Positions 24,746 through 38,100 of a stretch of 64,000 nt of DNA are shown piece after piece. Under the pieces are notes generated by a model. That model saw nothing but the letters and a program-made list of their open reading frames with translations. It searched no databases and was not told the origin of the DNA. The stretch comes from Psococerastis gibbosa (Eukaryota; Arthropoda; Insecta; Psocodea; Psocidae), in the NCBI GenBank assembly GCA_963971405.1, contig OZ020487.1:9955344-10019343 (forward strand), written 5' to 3'. Position numbers and translations under genes: made by a program. Positions within the stretch are counted from its first letter, which is position 1. Every line of letters begins with the position of its first letter.

Positions 24746-25863
24746 ATACAATCGGGGATATAAGGTGCAATACAACTTCCATATTGCTCTGAGTGTGTGC
24801 CTTGTGATTTTTTCGAGGTCAAAACTGGTGGGGTTTGGTGGAACTGCAGCCTTCGCCTTACTATAACTAGGTTCGTCTCCTTTTTGTAGCTTGAGGTTTC
24901 CCGTTGTGCCTCCAGTTACAACTTTCCTTAGCTCGGGTAGCTGTGTCATCCCCTTGACTAAGTCCTGTTATTGTTTCGCTAGAGTCCGGGTATCATTCGT
25001 CCGCGTAGCAAAGCTACTTAATAACTGTCTCACAAACTTACACCAACTCCTATCATTGACATGCAAGTGTTTGCATGTTCTGATTGTGGGCTATACAGTA
25101 CAAGCGGTTGCGCCCACAGAACAACTGCGACTTTGGTGGCAAGGTCGTAGCGTGCTTGTACTTGTGCGAGTCTCGACACACCTTGCGGTCGGAGACGTGT
25201 CGTAACCCAACATAAGTACCTATTAGGTGACATAGTGAGGCGATTGAAGAGGTTAATCGAATACATTTTTTAAATTGTTTGTACGCGATTCAATCTTTTT
25301 ATTAAAAAAAAAAAAAAACTTAATATGGTTGCGCCCATAGTCGTTGCATAACAAGGAAGGCATTAGATGACATACTAGAAGACCCTTTGTTCTTATTATG
25401 GCGGTTAAAATAGTTGTCCAATTATTTAATTAGTCGTGTACCGTAAGGTGCAGGTTCGAAATTAGTACATTTGAAAATTCAGGGATAGCGCCCCTGACCC
25501 CCTTAAAAGCCCCCCTTTATTGCTAGGTTGGCTTAGTAATACGGTTGTACAAAAAGTCAATATTTATTTATTTATTATTTATTAAATCGAACCGTATGAA
25601 ATGTTGACCCTTACTTAGTACTTAATTTTTTACCCCTTCTCAATATTTCACAAAATATAAGGGGTGGACGGAGGTAGTATAGACTGCGTCTTTTAGCCCT
25701 ACTTGGCGGCTATATTTTTGTTATTTTGGCAGTAATCTCAGTAAGTTCCCTCTACTGTGCTGACGTGATTTCTGAGTCTAATATACCTGTTAATAATTTT
25801 AAAAAATCTACAAACTATACCAGTCTTGAAAAAAATCAGTTAAATTAAATTTAACTCTCTTAA
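24746..25863. other. No gene recognised
   Basis: 25120-25285 is an inverted copy of the repeat at 17795-17935; 25522-25585 is a SINE tail fragment. Nothing else identified. Confidence 0.5.
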
Positions 25864-25983
25864 GAGTGTATGTCCCGTAGGAAATTGGCAGCACGAAATT
25901 TAATACTGAAAATAAAAATATGAAGTCTGTGAAAATGGCGGATTTTGGGGTACCTATTGGCTATTTCCTACGGGACGTACACT
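25864..25983. mobile_element. Short TTAA-flanked MITE
   Basis: GAGTGTATGTCCCGTAGGAA...TTTCCTACGGGACGTACACTC between TTAA at 25860-25863 and 25984-25987; internally deleted form of the family. Confidence 0.85.
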
Positions 25984-27228
25984 CTTAACGTCAAAGCACT
26001 GCAAGAGCGCTTCAAATGTCCTTAACGAAACCATGTTACTATTGTGCGTTATTTCACTATGTTTCTATACAGTATTGCTTGTAATGTATTGTTGGCCGAG
26101 TAGCCAATCCTCCTCCTCGTGTAATGAAATGCCACAAATGATTGTGTTCGCTCATCATGATGAGGCTAGCTAATGATTTGTTATCTAGTTGTACCTGTAG
26201 ATTTTAAGTTGTATTTTAAGGTGTATTACATAGGAGGAGTCATTTAATGTGATTCGATATTGTATTTCTAAAAGTCGTTCAGTATGCGGAAGTGGTGTAA
26301 ATTTTATAATTTCATGAATTTCATATACATAAAATATATATAATAAATATTGTATTATTAAATTTCTTTGCCCTAACAGTGGGGACGATAGTTTCAAAAT
26401 AGAATTGATAAGAAGATTCGAAATAAAAAGTTGAGGAGCTAAATTTTAAATAAAATAATTTACTTATTTATTTAAACTCGATTGAAATGGTAAAAATAAG
26501 TTATTTTCAGAACTAGCCTTTACTTTTGAGGATATCTTAAATGACAGTATATTAGATATACAGTATAATTATATATTTCTTAAATACTATGTCGAATACC
26601 ATGTAATGAATTAATCCCTCTATTGTCTATGTAATCGGGGAGCTTTTAAAAATATTATTTATTTTGATCATTGTTATTTTACTACAGCTGGCTGACTTAA
26701 AATTAGCCAGTCCCTTATGAAATTTTCCGTTAAATATAAGAGTGTTAATTTGTTTAGTTCTGAAACGTTGGCTGCTAACAGTTATCCTATCAGCATTGCT
26801 AGAAAGTGACCCCCGCAATAAATTAATGTTTAGTTTTAAATTTTAGTTCACCGATGCAATATTGGTCCTGTAGCCCTATACTGCTATTTATGTTCCTAAT
26901 GCTAGAGTTTCAGTGTAGAGCAGCTATTTGGATGGAAGCTACATAGGTATAAACTACTCGATTTGAAGACAGATCACAATCAGCCATTCCTAAATCTAAT
27001 CTTAAATACTACCATTTTACAGACTTACTGGCGTGTTCGAATCTGCTATTCCGTTGTAGGGCAACTCTCATTTAGTTTAAAAACAGTCCCAACCATATGT
27101 GTCAGAAATCTTGGTGACAATCATTCCCAGTGGGTTGCTCATGTGAGTATCTTACGGGTTTATCGCTTTCAGATGTCTTGCATGGTGACGCCATCATGTT
27201 TGCATTGCTTGTTCTTATAACAGCACAG

Positions 27229-27801
27229 CTGATGCGGCAGCTAAAGAGGCGGCAATCATGACTGCCGCCCCTTGGGCCACAACCATTTTACCAGATGTAT
27301 TCAATATAATCCAAAGGGAAACCAAAAATGCCTGGCAGGCTGCATGGCGAGACACCATTAAGGATAAGTTAAGAAGCATCAAACCAGTTATTGGGGATTG
27401 GCAAACCTCATATCGCCTAAATCGATCAGAAGAGACTGCTCTTGCCAGATTGCGCATAGGGCACACCCGCCTTACCCATCGACATTTGTGTCTGGTGACC
27501 AGCCCCCTATATGCAGCAGGTGCGGAGTCCCACAATCAGTGGAACACATAATTACCGAATGCCCTATATACGCAGCGGGCAGATTTTCGTTACCGAAACC
27601 ACACACCCTGCCAAACTTATTAGGGGACAAGCATGGGCCGGTCACGGCAACATTAAGCTTTCTAAGCAAGACCGGAGTCTGTAGACCTGTAGACTGTAGA
27701 CAAAACCATTCTAAAACACCCATGACTTCCGCACACACACACACACACACCGACCGGCGCAAATACTCGAAAGAGTCCCGCGCCTTAAAAAAAAATAAAA
27801 A
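27229..27801 (+). mobile_element. 5'-truncated LINE (RNase H and zinc-knuckle tail) with 12-bp target duplication
   Basis: Starts inside an RNase H-like segment (ADAAAKEAAIMTA), continues LARLRIGHTRLTHRHL, then after a frameshift near 27500-27520 ICSRCGVPQSVEHIITECPI. A CA microsatellite and A-rich tail follow. ATAACAGCACAG flanks both sides (27217-27228, 27802-27813). Confidence 0.88.
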
Positions 27802-27813
27802 ATAACAGCACAG

Positions 27814-30800
27814 TATATGAAATAATTCCATTTAAGACACAGGAAGAGTTCTTCCCGATAGTTGCTAAGAGTTCTTCCCGATAGCTGCTCTAGCTGACAA
27901 ATAATACCGACAGCCTTCGTCAGAACCAACTTTTTGTGTTCTTAAAGTTACCAAACTACTTACTGCCAGCTTACCGATTTTTTTTTAACTTTTTAAGTCA
28001 ACTGCCTAAATTACTTTTTTTTTAATGCGTCAGGCATCTTCCCAGACAGTCACTTCAAATAAAATTTAAATGGTGGGGACCAGGAGGGTCTGAAATACAT
28101 TTTTTGTGCGTTATTTGATGTGACTACTGGTGGAACCTCCCGTTAATATTTTAAAAAAAAAGGTTGAGCGTACGTATTCCATTCTTAACTGTTGTTAAAA
28201 ATTTACAGAAAATATTTAATTTCAGACATTGGTTACTTGTATTCATTTATGATAAATAATATCTGTTGCAAACTGAAAATAATTGTATCTGTAAAAATTT
28301 GTTTTCAAATATTTCGGCGCGGGTTATAGATTAGCCTAGACGTATATCTATTAATTTTATTTTAACATATTGAGGCTTGTTTACAAGCATTTGTAGGGAA
28401 CGGAGCTTGTTGCCATGTTTCAGTGCCTTGTAAATTTTTTTACTGACGTTGGCATAACTAATATGCTGTACATTGGAGGCATGAGGCCTCCTATATAGGG
28501 TATAAAAAAAAAAATGAGCCCTGGGTAAAAGAATTTCGGCCACTGATGCTTTTAGTCTCGTCATTGCTTCTTGTAAACAAGCCTTTATGCATGATTGTAC
28601 CTACCTCTACAGAGATTCCTGCTACTTAATTCGTAAACTAAAACTAAGCCGGCCTTTTAATATAAGATGGCATGCCTGTTTGTTTTAATTGCTGTATCAA
28701 TCAATTAATTTCTAATGCTGCACTTCCTGCCTACATAATCTTTTATATTTAATTTGAAGTCTTCGCAGCTATATTTAGTACTTAGTGATTTAAATATTTT
28801 TTTTTTTTAGAAAAGTCTTGTGATAATAAGGGTCACTACGACTATTGCCAGCCTTCATGAGTTTATGGCTTAGACGCTCGACGTATTGGCTCATGGGTCA
28901 TATATACATTTTTCATGTTTCATGTACGGCATCTGGGAGATACGACATACTTATTTCCTCCCAAGCCATAAATGGTGCCAAGAGTCAAGTGCCACAATGT
29001 TAGACCAATCACCGTCAGCCTAATGGAATCGGACATGAACCGTTAAGAAAAATTTGAACACCTCCCCCCCCCCCCACATCCGTTTTTCCTCTGAGTCAAA
29101 TATGACAGGAAATTACGATTGTAGAACACCAATCAAATGACAGCAAAAGCCATGCTTTCCCAAACTGTGGCCAAACGGTATTAGTGACGACCGCATGTTG
29201 TGGATCAACATGTAGAGGAATATATCTTCTACTTCATCTCATTAATGGCACTGCGATAAATATTTCATTGAAATTTGTACATAAAATAAACAGGGTGTAC
29301 GACTTGCTCTTTGAAGTTACAATGAATTTGAACCTTTGCTATAATGTTTGGGCAATTTATTATAGAAATTTTAATTTTAATGGCTTGGCGGCTATCAAGT
29401 CATTTCTCTCTTATAGATTTTATAGTCACCACGCGCATGATAAGAAAAATGCCCTCTTTCGTCATTTTCCACGGTTTCAGGGGCGGATCAAGTATTTTCG
29501 TCAGCGGAGAGTCGCAGGCCAAAAAAAAAAAAAAATCGCTCCCTCCCAGAAGCTTAGGCAGTTTGCTGTAAATTACAAATTTTGGCAACTCTCTTGGGGA
29601 TGGGTCCGGGGGTCTCAATTTGAAGTTCAATTTGCGAAATCGTCGGTTTTTAAGCATTTCACATGTATTTCATTCCAGGCTGCTCAATTCCAATCAGAAC
29701 TCACCCATGTTAAGCAGCAAGCGCATTGGCTTGGCAACTCCCCGTTTCGATAGCAGCTGATGTATTGACAATGGGGAAAATTGTCAATACATGTCTCTAA
29801 TTTTTAGCAAAACATCATTTACTATACCTCCGATATATCTGAAACTGGGGTGCCGGTCGGTACAGAGCGGCTCAATGGGTTATTAAAAAGCCTATCCGAT
29901 GTCCTACTATATGAGATACCTTACATTGTGCAAGTGCTATAAAAAAAACTAATGAGCGACGAAGAATAAATTTAAATGAGTATATGGTATCCACCGCCAC
30001 TGCAGTTATTGTTAAGTTACTAGCCAATTGTATTTATGTACTTTAATATTGAGCCTTATGTATTAATTTATTATTGTATGTTACGGGCGCGTTGATCTCA
30101 GCCTGTGCACTAGCGAATTGTGTCGTTTCATAGTTTTTTCTGCAACTCAAGGGCAATCCTTAGTTACCGTGCTGTGAAATTGACTGCTTCAAGGCCGGTT
30201 CATAAACTGTCGTAACATATATTTTATAGAAGAAGTAAAAACGTTGTGATGTTTGAGATTTCATTAGATTTAAGAGGGAGTTCGAAGTCAATAATACAGT
30301 AGGCTAACTGGGCTAACTTTTACGATAGCCAAAAATGGTTATTGGAACCTAGGTATTCAATTGCCTGAGTTCGAATGCTAGCAACCCTGTTCGGCTGTCG
30401 CAAAAATGGTGATAAATAAATAAATAAGGGCTTTTTTGTTCTATTACTAAGCCAACCTAGCGGAGTTAGGGCTATAAAGCTCTCTTACACTCAACTTGGT
30501 GATTAGTCTAGTTTACATCAAAAGTCTACTGGAAGACAACTAATTGAAGAATGACGCGAACATAAAAAATGTCTTTCTCTATGACTCTGGGCTGAAAGGC
30601 GTAAAATTCACCCAAATGGAAAATAAAGATTTTTTTTCTTTCTGAAATAACCTACATTATCATTGTTCAATGTCATGGCTTTGCTCTTAAATATTTCCCT
30701 GTTATTGTTTTAATTTTCAGAATCAGCTTAATATGTCAGCAGTAACTAATTTTTAGACATCACTTCAAAATTAAATTTGAGACTTATTAGCAAATGTACA

Positions 30801-31430
30801 GACATGTATAGACATGTAATTTCATATTACGACAGCTTATGAACTAAGGCAAAACCGTTGTTGTTTAGCGGTTTTTATATGAGTTATTTCGTCATACATT
30901 TAAATTTTGTTGTCCTGACACTGCTGTCTAAACGTAACCCAATGCGGAAACAGCTATTACGTATTATAAGGTTTATTTTTTCTCGAGAGTATCATTGTTT
31001 TGGTTATTAATAAGCTGTACAGCTACCCCAACTTATATTCCGATTAAGTAAAGTGGCATCGGTACACAGCTTAATTATTGCCATCTTATGAATTTATAAC
31101 TATTTTCTAGAAAGAATGAATATAAGTGTAGACCCTGCTGCCTAAGAAAACCGACAGCAGCTGTAGGTAACCAAAGTTAAAAACCCACTTGTTTAACATT
31201 ACTCTGTATTAGTACAATGTACTTAAGATCTTCCCGTTATTTATTGTCCTTCAATTTGGTACATTAATTTGAAAAGCTGAAAATTATTGAGCTTCTACAT
31301 AGATCTTTGTTATAGGAATGGGTTGTAGTATAATGGCGTTGTAGCTTATGGGAAAACAATATTGTGATATTAATGATTAAAATTAATTTCGAAATTGATT
31401 AATGACCATTTATTGGGAATATTACTATAT
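27814..31430. other. No gene recognised
   Basis: The longest reading frame (29184-29753, plus) crosses low-complexity and G/A-rich repeat sequence and has no recognisable domain. A short hairpin lies at 29761-29792 (TGTATTGACAAT...ATTGTCAATACA), a SINE 3' fragment (minus) at 30412-30505. Confidence 0.5.
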
Positions 31431-31432
31431 TA

Positions 31433-31567
31433 GGCGGGGTTTCCACATACGTCAATAGTAAATATGGTTTTGACGTGGTAGCAGACATTTTTAGTATGTC
31501 TTTAATGTCTGCTACCACGTCAAAACCACATATACTATTGACTATTGACGTATGTGGCAACCCCGCC
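31433..31567. mobile_element. GGCG foldback MITE, TSD TTA
   Basis: Almost fully palindromic; arms GGCGGGGTTTCCACATACGT and the 17-mer GACGTGGTAGCAGACAT; TTA on both sides (31430-31432, 31568-31570). Confidence 0.9.
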
Positions 31568-31570
31568 TTA

Positions 31571-33340
31571 GGTATCTAGCTAGTGAATAGGGACGAGTAC
31601 CTAGACAGGCTTTTCTAAAAATCAGAAGATTCCCTAAATGGACATGGATTTTTAGTGTTGTGCTGGCTTTTCTTCACAATTCAATTAATTGCTCATTATT
31701 ACATTTTGTGATTAATGCTTTAAGTCAAAGCTTTTCGAACCTATTTGTTTTATAAGGACAGAAATCTTGAACTTCAGCTTTAGTATATAAGCACATATTT
31801 TATTGCAGGCCTATGCTCTAATATATACGGTACTTTTCTACGTTGCTTTTCATAATGAACTCTTATTGTTTTATTTAAACTGATCGCTAAAGTATAACAT
31901 TCATTGTTATTGTACCCCAATCTCATTTATCTCAATATCAGCGCTTTTGAAAAGTTGACCTTGTCTACAGCTGGCTAATTGTTGTTACTGGAGTAAAAAC
32001 GAATGGCCAACATTATTACAATTAAAACCAGTTTTAATGGCAGCTTGTCGCCAAATGGCAAATGGTGTAGTAGTTCTAGTAGTAGTAGTAGTTCTTTCAT
32101 CTATGTCACGGTCACAGGATTAGCCCTTGTTGCACGCTCTAAACAACCACATTATAAGTTGACCTCCCACTACTTGTTTGCAACCAGTCCCAGAACAAGA
32201 CCGTGCGGCTGTAACCCCTCCATGTAGTGAGAAGTCAATATTGTGATTGTGTGGCCGTAAAATAGATGAACGGACTATACCGCTGTTTGCTATTTTGTAT
32301 TTTTAGCACTTTCTTGACCGAGACCACAGGCCTGATGTTACTGTATATTAACATATTAGGAATGAAATGAGGCAATGTACGTTAAAGACGTTAAATTTTT
32401 GACAGTCAGCAGTCACTGGTATAGCCTGTGGAAACCCAGCATTTTTTGTTTTAGATGTTGCAGCAACCATGCTTTCCTATTAATCAATCAGTATAGTAAG
32501 GTACCCGTAAATAGTTCCATGGTATATAATTGTCCCATTTTCCCTATCCTAAAGCACTGGATTGATAGTATAGAGGCAGGCCAATAATATAATAATGGTA
32601 TGGTACCGCTAGGCAAGTCATTAGCGCTCGGATTACCCATCATATAAATAAATAAACTTAATATAATTAGTTCTTCAAATCAAAAACCTTGCTTTGGAAA
32701 GCACCCTGTTCTGTTTTGTTGCACTAGCCTATTTAGCGCCTAAAACATACCTGTTAAGTTAAAAAGCTTCGATAGATTGGTTCCTCAGAAAAATTATATT
32801 TTTTAGTCATTATTCATGTGCCTCTTTATTTTTTGATGCACAGAGTCAAGGGGGATACAACCTAGGGGGTTTTATTTCCATTAAAAAGTTCAACAATACA
32901 TGTATAAAATATGTGAATTTATTAGAAATAGTAGGAACCGTTTCTTGTTGTTGAAAAAATAATAATTTGATGGGAGGTTACAAAATATATTCACTAATGC
33001 ATTAAAATGGGGTTTCAAAAAATATCAAGTAGCCTAAATAAATGGAAAAGCATAGCTGTCACTATCATGTAATCTGGGCCATTTACTACAGACCCACGAA
33101 CTATTGTAAATAAAAAAATTGCTATGTAGGCCAATCAATTTGTTAAACGAATCTACAATCTACATGATGATGGCTAATAATAATGTTAGAGTATTTTTGC
33201 AAAAACTGTCAATACCGTCCTAACGATTGAATGACATGATAACTAAAGGAATACTGTACCGTAAGTTATTTGACAGGTAGAGAGTTGCGTGACAGGGCGG
33301 GCTCTTACATGCCTTATATTAGAGGAGACAGATAAACCAA
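31571..33340. other. No gene recognised; old repeat fragment
   Basis: 32745-32960 is a diverged fragment of the 0.8-kb repeat (CTAAAACATACCTG, TTATTTTTTAGTCATT-like, GTGAATTTATTAGAAAT). Nothing else supported. Confidence 0.5.
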
Positions 33341-33364
33341 CAAAGCATAGTACTCAACATAATT

Positions 33365-33370
33365 TTTATT
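33365..33370 (-). terminator. Candidate poly(A) signal of the aldo-keto reductase gene
   Basis: TTTATT on the plus strand reads AATAAA on the minus strand, about 400 bp beyond the reductase stop codon, with no recognised repeat in between. Confidence 0.4.
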
Positions 33371-33766
33371 TATAACCAGAACAAAGCACAATAGGAACAA
33401 AGGAAAACAGAAGTTTCTGTGAATACCTTCTAATATCAAATGTGACACATTAGGCTAGCAAATTTCAGAGAATCAAACATCCACTAGGCAGCTAACATTT
33501 TAGGAACTCAAAGTAAATCCCCTTGCAAGATTGCAGACTAGCAGACTACAGGGCTAAGGAATAATAAGAGTTGAATAATCAGGAAGGGGCAAATTATGTG
33601 TAAGAACTACATGTTAACTACCACCGAGGAAATTGAAGCAGTCTGTCAACTAGGATTTAGGAACATTAAACGTCAAACCTCTACTAAATTAACGAAGCAA
33701 CGATCTTAAAAGCATGAAAAAAAGGAAAATGACAATTTACTGTTGGTAACGTGGAATTCAAAACGA

Positions 33767-34861
33767 TTAAAAGGGAATTTTAAAGGGAAAGTGCTTATGA
33801 TCCCCATCCCAATTCAGATGGCACACTCTGCCATCGCAATCAAACGAATTTATGAGCGCCACGTCCTCATGGGACAATACAAAATCAAAAACATCATAGT
33901 TAGACTCAATGCGAGATTTGGTCACCGATTTAGGTATAACAATGTGTCCTCGCTCAATCTGGTACCTGATGAGTACTTGCGCCGGTGATTTGTTGTATCG
34001 CTCCGCAATAGCCTTAATTTTTGGATCTTCCATTAGTTGAGGATCGTCAGGTTTAGCCCATGGCCTGTCCGGCGAACCTAGAGGACTGTACGCTGTTAGA
34101 GTAATGCCGTTAGCCTCGCAGAATTCAGAAAGCTTCTGCTGAGTCAGATAGGGGTGACATTCGACTTGATTTGTGACTGGTTTAATTTTTGCGATTTTCA
34201 AAATGTCACTTATCTGCTGGCTGTTGAAGTTTGAAACACCGATGGACTTGACCAAACCTGCTTCGACCAGTTTCTCCATAGCGGTCCAAGTTTCAGTGTA
34301 AGAAACATCACTGTAAATGTTTTTGCCGGCGTCATCCTTAGGGAACAAATTGTCACCCTCTTGATAAGCTTGTGGCCAGTGAATAAGGTAAAGATCAAGG
34401 TATTCAAGGCCGAGATCCTTCAAAGATTCCTTAACAGCGCCCTCTACAAGATCTGCGCGGTGAAAAGTATTCCAAAGCTTACTTGTTATCCAAAGGTCTT
34501 CTCGTTTGACAACTCCCTCGTCAATTTTCTTCTTAATGCCTTCGCCAACTTCTTTTTCGTTCCCATACACATGAGCACAGTCTATGTGAAGGTAACCGGC
34601 GTCGATCGCGTCAGCAACAGCGGCACTCACTTCGCCGGGTTTAGATTTCCAAGTACCAAGTCCCAAAATAGGTACTTCGAGTCCATTGTTTAATTTCACT
34701 TTACAAGCCATATTTACGTTTATCGAGTGACCGACACGACCGGCTGGAGAGGTAGAAGTAGAACTGAACCGAAATGAGCTGGTTCTGTTGCTGTTTGTAC
34801 AAACACGCACAGATCGAACAAAAAGTTTGAGTAGTTTGACTCTCAAGGTCAATGATGACAT
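33767..34861 (-). CDS. Aldo-keto reductase (AKR1A/AKR1B-like), intronless
   Basis: A single uninterrupted reading frame. From the internal Met at 34711 it gives a 314-aa protein of typical AKR length, starting [20 protein letters not shown]. Counted from that Met, the catalytic tetrad is complete: Asp44, Tyr49 (DCAHVYGNE), Lys78 (TSKLW) and His111 (LIHWP). The NADPH-binding signature [13 protein letters not shown] is near the C-terminus. Expected role: NADPH-dependent reduction of aldehydes, sugars or carbonyls. The frame stays open upstream to an ATG at 34861, adding 50 residues rich in Arg, Ser and Thr with no acidic residue, which resembles a mitochondrial presequence; I gave this longer start. 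The lack of introns may mean a retrocopy, but the frame is intact and it has its own upstream region. A minus-strand AATAAA (33365-33370) lies downstream. It is head-to-head with the SDR39U1 gene. Confidence 0.93.
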   Translation of the reverse strand: MSSLTLRVKLLKLFVRSVRVCTNSNRTSSFRFSSTSTSPAGRVGHSINVNMACKVKLNNGLEVPILGLGTWKSKPGEVSAAVADAIDAGYLHIDCAHVYGNEKEVGEGIKKKIDEGVVKREDLWITSKLWNTFHRADLVEGAVKESLKDLGLEYLDLYLIHWPQAYQEGDNLFPKDDAGKNIYSDVSYTETWTAMEKLVEAGLVKSIGVSNFNSQQISDILKIAKIKPVTNQVECHPYLTQQKLSEFCEANGITLTAYSPLGSPDRPWAKPDDPQLMEDPKIKAIAERYNKSPAQVLIRYQIERGHIVIPKSVTKSRIESNYDVFDFVLSHEDVALINSFDCDGRVCHLNWDGDHKHFPFKIPF

Positions 34862-35106
34862 ATTTAATAGCCACAGAGTCACGGACTACGGAACAAATGA
34901 CCCCTTTTCTCTTTCAAAGTCAGTTTGGAAACAAAATTAAATTAAGATTGCAATTAAAGTTTGAATTTCATAACTTTTATACTTTATATATCTTAAAATT
35001 AGTTAACACTTGAGTCAATTTCAGTTAATCTCACAATAAAATATAAAAACTGTCGTCTGCTAAAACCAGACCAGCTGTGACCGACTGGCGACTTTGTAAA
35101 CAAAAC
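34862..35106. promoter_or_regulatory. Shared bidirectional promoter region
   Basis: Only about 245 bp separate the two start codons of the divergent aldo-keto reductase and SDR39U1 genes (395 bp if the reductase starts at 34711). It is AT-rich and I recognise no transposon in it, in contrast to almost every other intergenic stretch here. Both products are predicted NADPH-using oxidoreductases, so co-expression from a shared promoter is plausible but is inference. Confidence 0.5.
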
Positions 35107-38100
35107 ATGGCTGGTAAAGTTCTTATAGGTAAGATAAAAATGAATTTAAAATTATTTCTAATAGTATTACCCGCTTTTATTAAACTGAACATTATGAAGC
35201 AGTCATAAACGTCCAATAAATTTGAAATCAAACAGTTAAATTCAGGTTTATAGATTCAGTCTGCTTTTATTTTAAACTTTGTTTTGGTTCATTGCAAATA
35301 TCGAGTTAGAAATGTACCTTCATCCAAATTAAAATTGAGTAATTCGGTAATTAACTTTACTATTAATCATCATTATTTTCGGAAACACTCACAGGTAAAA
35401 TTTAAAAACCTGGTTAAAACTTCATATTGAAATACAACTGAGATTTCCACTTGTACAGTTACCAGTACAGTTTCAGTGACATCAGTCTGTCTGCGGAAGT
35501 AGACTGTGCCGACTGTGGAGCGACTGAAAAACGTACCAGGACAGACATAGTTCCAAAATGTATGATCTGGCTATGAAAGAAGTTCATACCACTCGCGTCC
35601 TGCCAAAGGAACTAGAAAATTTGTTAATAGCGAATGGACCCCCGTATTTTCCGTTTTTTGCACTTTTTTTAAATCATATTTTTCCTAAAAATGCAATTGT
35701 TGAGTAATAAATTATTTATCACCAAGTAGAAGAAATGTTTTTCTTCAGTTTGTACATAGTAAGACATGTGTCCGCAGCAAACACCAATTGGCCGCAAGAA
35801 TTGTTCCTCTTCATTTGACATATTATGTGGTTGTGACAATTACATCAATGGGCCACAGCTTTGGAACTCCTTCGACCGAACATCCTCAATGATCGTAATT
35901 TTTTTTTCATATCAGGTTCCATAACTGTGGCCCATCGTTGTAATGTACATCAAAGCGAAGAGAAATATATTTTCTAGTTTATTACACTTTATTCATCGCT
36001 CTACGATATTATATGGAGGGCTCCATTGGCCCTTAATAATAATGTTCTCTTTTCAAAATATACAATACAGGAAATATTGTATATTACAATGCAATATATT
36101 TCCGTTAAATTATACGATACAAGTAAAGTATATAATAAAATAGTCAGAATATCGTCAAAATCAGGTAGTTCTCTCATTGTGCTAGTGCATCAGTGACAGT
36201 GTAGAAAGCTTTCTCTAAGAGATGGTTTCTAAGCAATTTAGGGAAGTTAGAAGCATTTCTCGCCGCTCTCAGTTCATTCGGGAGTTTTCTAAGGTAGGCG
36301 AAACCTTGTAGTATAGGATCCAGTCGCTCACACATGGCTGTGCGTGGCGCTGGCCTTACAAGGTCTCCCCGTTGCCTCGTGTTGTAGGTATGAGTGTCCC
36401 CGTTTTGTTTAAATGTCCCCCACACCTCCGGCTTTAAGATATCTAAAATGCATCTAAATATGTACAGACTTGGGGCTGTCATGATTTTTAATGATTTGAA
36501 GTGAGAGCGATAACTGTCACGAGGTTCCAGTTTTAGCAGTTGTAGCGCACTCCCCTCCTTTGGAGCCTGAGTACGGAGATTATTTATAGCGTTGAAAAGA
36601 ATGTTACAATAAATTAATACGGCACTACTATATTAAATATACTGCATATGTACATACTTTTAGGTGGTGGAACGGGTTTTATTGGAACTCATCTAGTGAA
36701 TTGTTTAAAGCAAGCTGGACTTGGCACCGTCATTGTATCACGGGTGCCGGGACCTCACCGGATCTCGTGGGTAAGACATGTCATGTTACAATATCCTTTG
36801 AGAACTAACGCAACGTTTAAAGAATGGAAATACTTCTACTTCTTCAGAAATATTAGCAAATTATTTTTATGAGACTGGCCACCGAAACTCTCCTTTTATG
36901 TGATGCCTAGAAGCACAGCGTCAGAGCTTGTATTTTGTGAACTTTAAAGACGTGGTATATTAATTTACCTACTTTGCACTTAGTTAGTTGGAAGTAATCG
37001 CAACTGCTTGTTCGCCATTCTTCTCTCTATGAAGTCCACTTGCACGAATTTCATTGATATCATAATAATTGCCCATCTATTACAGACTGAACTAGCTCAA
37101 TCCGGACTTCCTAGCAATGTCACGGCCGTGGTTAATTTGGCAGGGCAGAATATATTGGACCCGATGCGTAGGTGGACCGTCGGCTTTAAACAGAATGTGT
37201 GGACCAGCAGAGTCAATACTACGCAGGCATTGGCCGACGCCATTAGCAAGAGCGCCGACAAACCTAAATGCTTTGTATCGTTTTCGGGGGTAGGTACGTG
37301 TACTATTATTTATTGATGGATTGTACAACGCATCTACTTGTCACCAAATGAGATTTCGTCAGTCGCAAATACTTAAAGGCTGTTTCTTTCAATAATAATT
37401 TTGTGTATTATTAGTAATACTAATGTGTACAACTGCATGGCCCTAGTACAGGTCGCAGCAATGTAATGGAGAAAGAATATACATCTATCAAATATATCTC
37501 TGTATTTCATCTTTGCTAACTTTTAACTTTTTAACTGTTAACTGAGGCGCCAATTCCACCGACGTCAATAGTGATAGTAATGGTGGCAAACATTAAAGAC
37601 AGTCTAAAAATGTCTGCTACCACGTCAATATCACCATTACTATCACTATTGACGTCGTTGGAATCCCCGCCTTAGAAGAGCAAAGCTACAAAAATGCCCC
37701 TAAGAACGAAAGAATGGAGAGAGAGGGAGCGAAGACTGCACTGCCTGGAAAGTCAAGTGAAGTTCGTACTTACTTACTAGCCGGCGCACAACCTTCGCAG
37801 GTTTGCCATTTGGCAACGCATTGACCAGTATAGGCGGGTTGTCTCCACGAAGCTGTTGTCCTCCGTTGGTGGGTCGTATGTCGGGGCTGCACGGCTCGCA
37901 GATTGCATTTTGCATCAGGTACGGACCAGGTGACGGGCAAGTCTTTGAGGTTACCAGATGATGTCAGCTGCATTCAGGCACCCACAATCACAGGGTTGTA
38001 GCCGGGGGGAATAGTTCGTAAATCTACTTTGATAGCTAATTGAGCCAGAAGCTTTTGTCCATCGAAGATAGGTGAATAGGCTTGGTTCGTCGTCGCATAG

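Noticed and set aside
29184..29753. 189-codon plus-strand open frame
   Set aside because: No domain, no signal peptide, runs through an A run and G-rich repeat sequence, and overlaps other chance frames. Not reported as a gene.
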